Source: Anaerolineaceae bacterium UBA5838
GTDB taxonomy: Bacteria > Chloroflexota > Anaerolineae > Anaerolineales > Anaerolineaceae
Direction: 5' to 3'
DNA: 21,835 bases
NCBI GenBank assembly: GCA_002432795.1
Contig: DJGU01000014.1
Location: 3,046 to 24,880, forward strand
Numbering within the stretch: position 1 is the stretch's first letter; every line of letters starts with the position of its first letter. Below, piece by piece: positions 21,305 to 21,835 of this stretch. The notes beneath the pieces were generated by a model. That model was given only the letters and a program-made list of their open reading frames with translations, was not told the DNA's origin and made no database searches. The position numbers were made by a program, and so were the translations under genes.

Positions 21305-21835
21305 CTACCTCGACGTGCTCAGCTTCAGCATCTCGCCCTTCTGGTTGAAAGTCACACGGGCGAAGTGGTTGTGGTTGTGCTGGCGATATTCGTAGCTCTT
21401 TTTGAGCGTGACTACATAGCGCTGGCTCTGGCTGACATAATCGAATTTCTCCCGGTGTGCCTGGACCATGGCAGGATCGAGCTTAAAGTTGGTCAATTGG
21501 GGGTTGAGGGAGACGGTGGCATCATCCAGACCCGGCAGGTAACTGCTAATAACCTTCCTGACCTTTTCCAGGATCTCATCCGGCATCTCATTGGCTGCCA
21601 CAATCAACTCCTCCCGGGAGTCGCTGATGGTTTTGAGCTCTGGGGTGGTGGTGGGGCGGATGGCAGGCTTTGTGACTTCCTTGATATTCACACTGGAAGC
21701 CAGGGGGTCGCCGTAGAGCACAAACGAAAGAATGGTTTTCTGGTCCTCCCCATCCAGGTAACCCTGCTCCTCGGTCATCTTTTTTGCCAGGGCAAGCTTG
21801 GCGCGCATCAGGGCGTAGCCAACAGCCACTTCCGC
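21305..21835 (-). CDS. C-terminal part of a C25/caspase-like peptidase-domain protein (5' end outside window)
   Basis: The frame is open to the window edge, so only the last 176 residues are seen. The visible start, AEVAVGYALMRAKLALAKKM, then KTILSFVLYGDPLAS, resembles the end of gingipain-type (C25) or related caspase-like domains, where a 'W/Y..AK' helix precedes a 'lyGDP' strand. The catalytic His and Cys would be upstream and are not visible. After it comes a linker rich in Thr, Pro and Lys, and a C-terminal region of about 100 residues (ELIVAANEM to the end) that looks like a PepSY/YPEB-like propeptide or adhesion fold but is not recognised. The first in-frame GTG at 21829 is probably not the true start. 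Confidence 0.6.
   Translation of the reverse strand, partial: AEVAVGYALMRAKLALAKKMTEEQGYLDGEDQKTILSFVLYGDPLASSVNIKEVTKPAIRPTTTPELKTISDSREELIVAANEMPDEILEKVRKVISSYLPGLDDATVSLNPQLTNFKLDPAMVQAHREKFDYVSQSQRYVVTLKKSYEYRQHNHNHFARVTFNQKGEMLKLSTSR

Overview
The window looks like a piece of chromosome from a strictly anaerobic bacterium, most likely a Chloroflexota (Anaerolineae-type) organism. The lineage call is an inference. It rests on a bacterial T-box leader, a type 2 isoleucyl-tRNA synthetase, a secreted Asp-box protein whose signal region runs into a Tyr/Phe-Pro-Leu-Val segment typical of Anaerolineae exported proteins, and a large flavin/iron-sulfur gene cluster of the kind found in strict anaerobes. 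No rRNA, tRNA or CRISPR array was seen.

Layout. Positions 39-335 hold a near-consensus promoter and a complete isoleucine T-box riboswitch with its terminator. These drive a tight plus-strand operon: ileS (376-3537), lspA (3534-4046), an RluD-type pseudouridine synthase (4039-4953) and low-specificity threonine aldolase (4957-5997). Two further plus-strand genes follow: a secreted Asp-box beta-propeller (6050-8053) and a metallophosphoesterase (8116-9501).

From 19601 down to 9484 the minus strand carries one compact run of ten genes, joined by ATGA overlaps or gaps of up to about 26 bp. In transcription order they are: tungsten/molybdopterin aldehyde:ferredoxin oxidoreductase (AOR); its four-cluster Fe-S partner; HdrA fused to an MvhD domain; an HdrC-like protein fused to a ferredoxin; a free-standing MvhD; an FdhB/FrhB-like Fe-S protein; a hydrogenase-beta-like dicluster protein; a PyrK/HydG-like FAD/NAD(P) and [2Fe-2S] oxidoreductase; a polyferredoxin; and a small DUF2007-like protein. 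I infer a soluble flavin-based electron-bifurcating or confurcating complex. It would link aldehyde/acid chemistry at the AOR, through the HdrA flavin, to NAD(P)H and ferredoxin. No HdrB (the CCG-domain heterodisulfide site) is present, so the usual Hdr substrate cannot be assumed.

The most striking point is inside hdrA. The gene is interrupted by one in-frame TGA (16560-16562, minus strand) exactly where HdrA proteins carry the second Cys of a CxxC motif. A perfect 9-bp hairpin with a GGC loop begins 17 nt after the TGA, and its loop lies 26 nt after it. This is the expected geometry of a bacterial SECIS element. I therefore annotate one 845-residue selenoprotein with a CxxU motif, not two genes or a pseudogene.

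The right end (19850-21300) is accessory DNA. It holds a RAYT (REP-associated tyrosine transposase) gene broken by an in-frame TAG, surrounded by at least twelve copies of two inverted-repeat families (62 bp; 58 or 31 bp) that look like REPIN elements. The window ends in the C-terminal part of a minus-strand gene that resembles the end of a C25/caspase-like peptidase domain.
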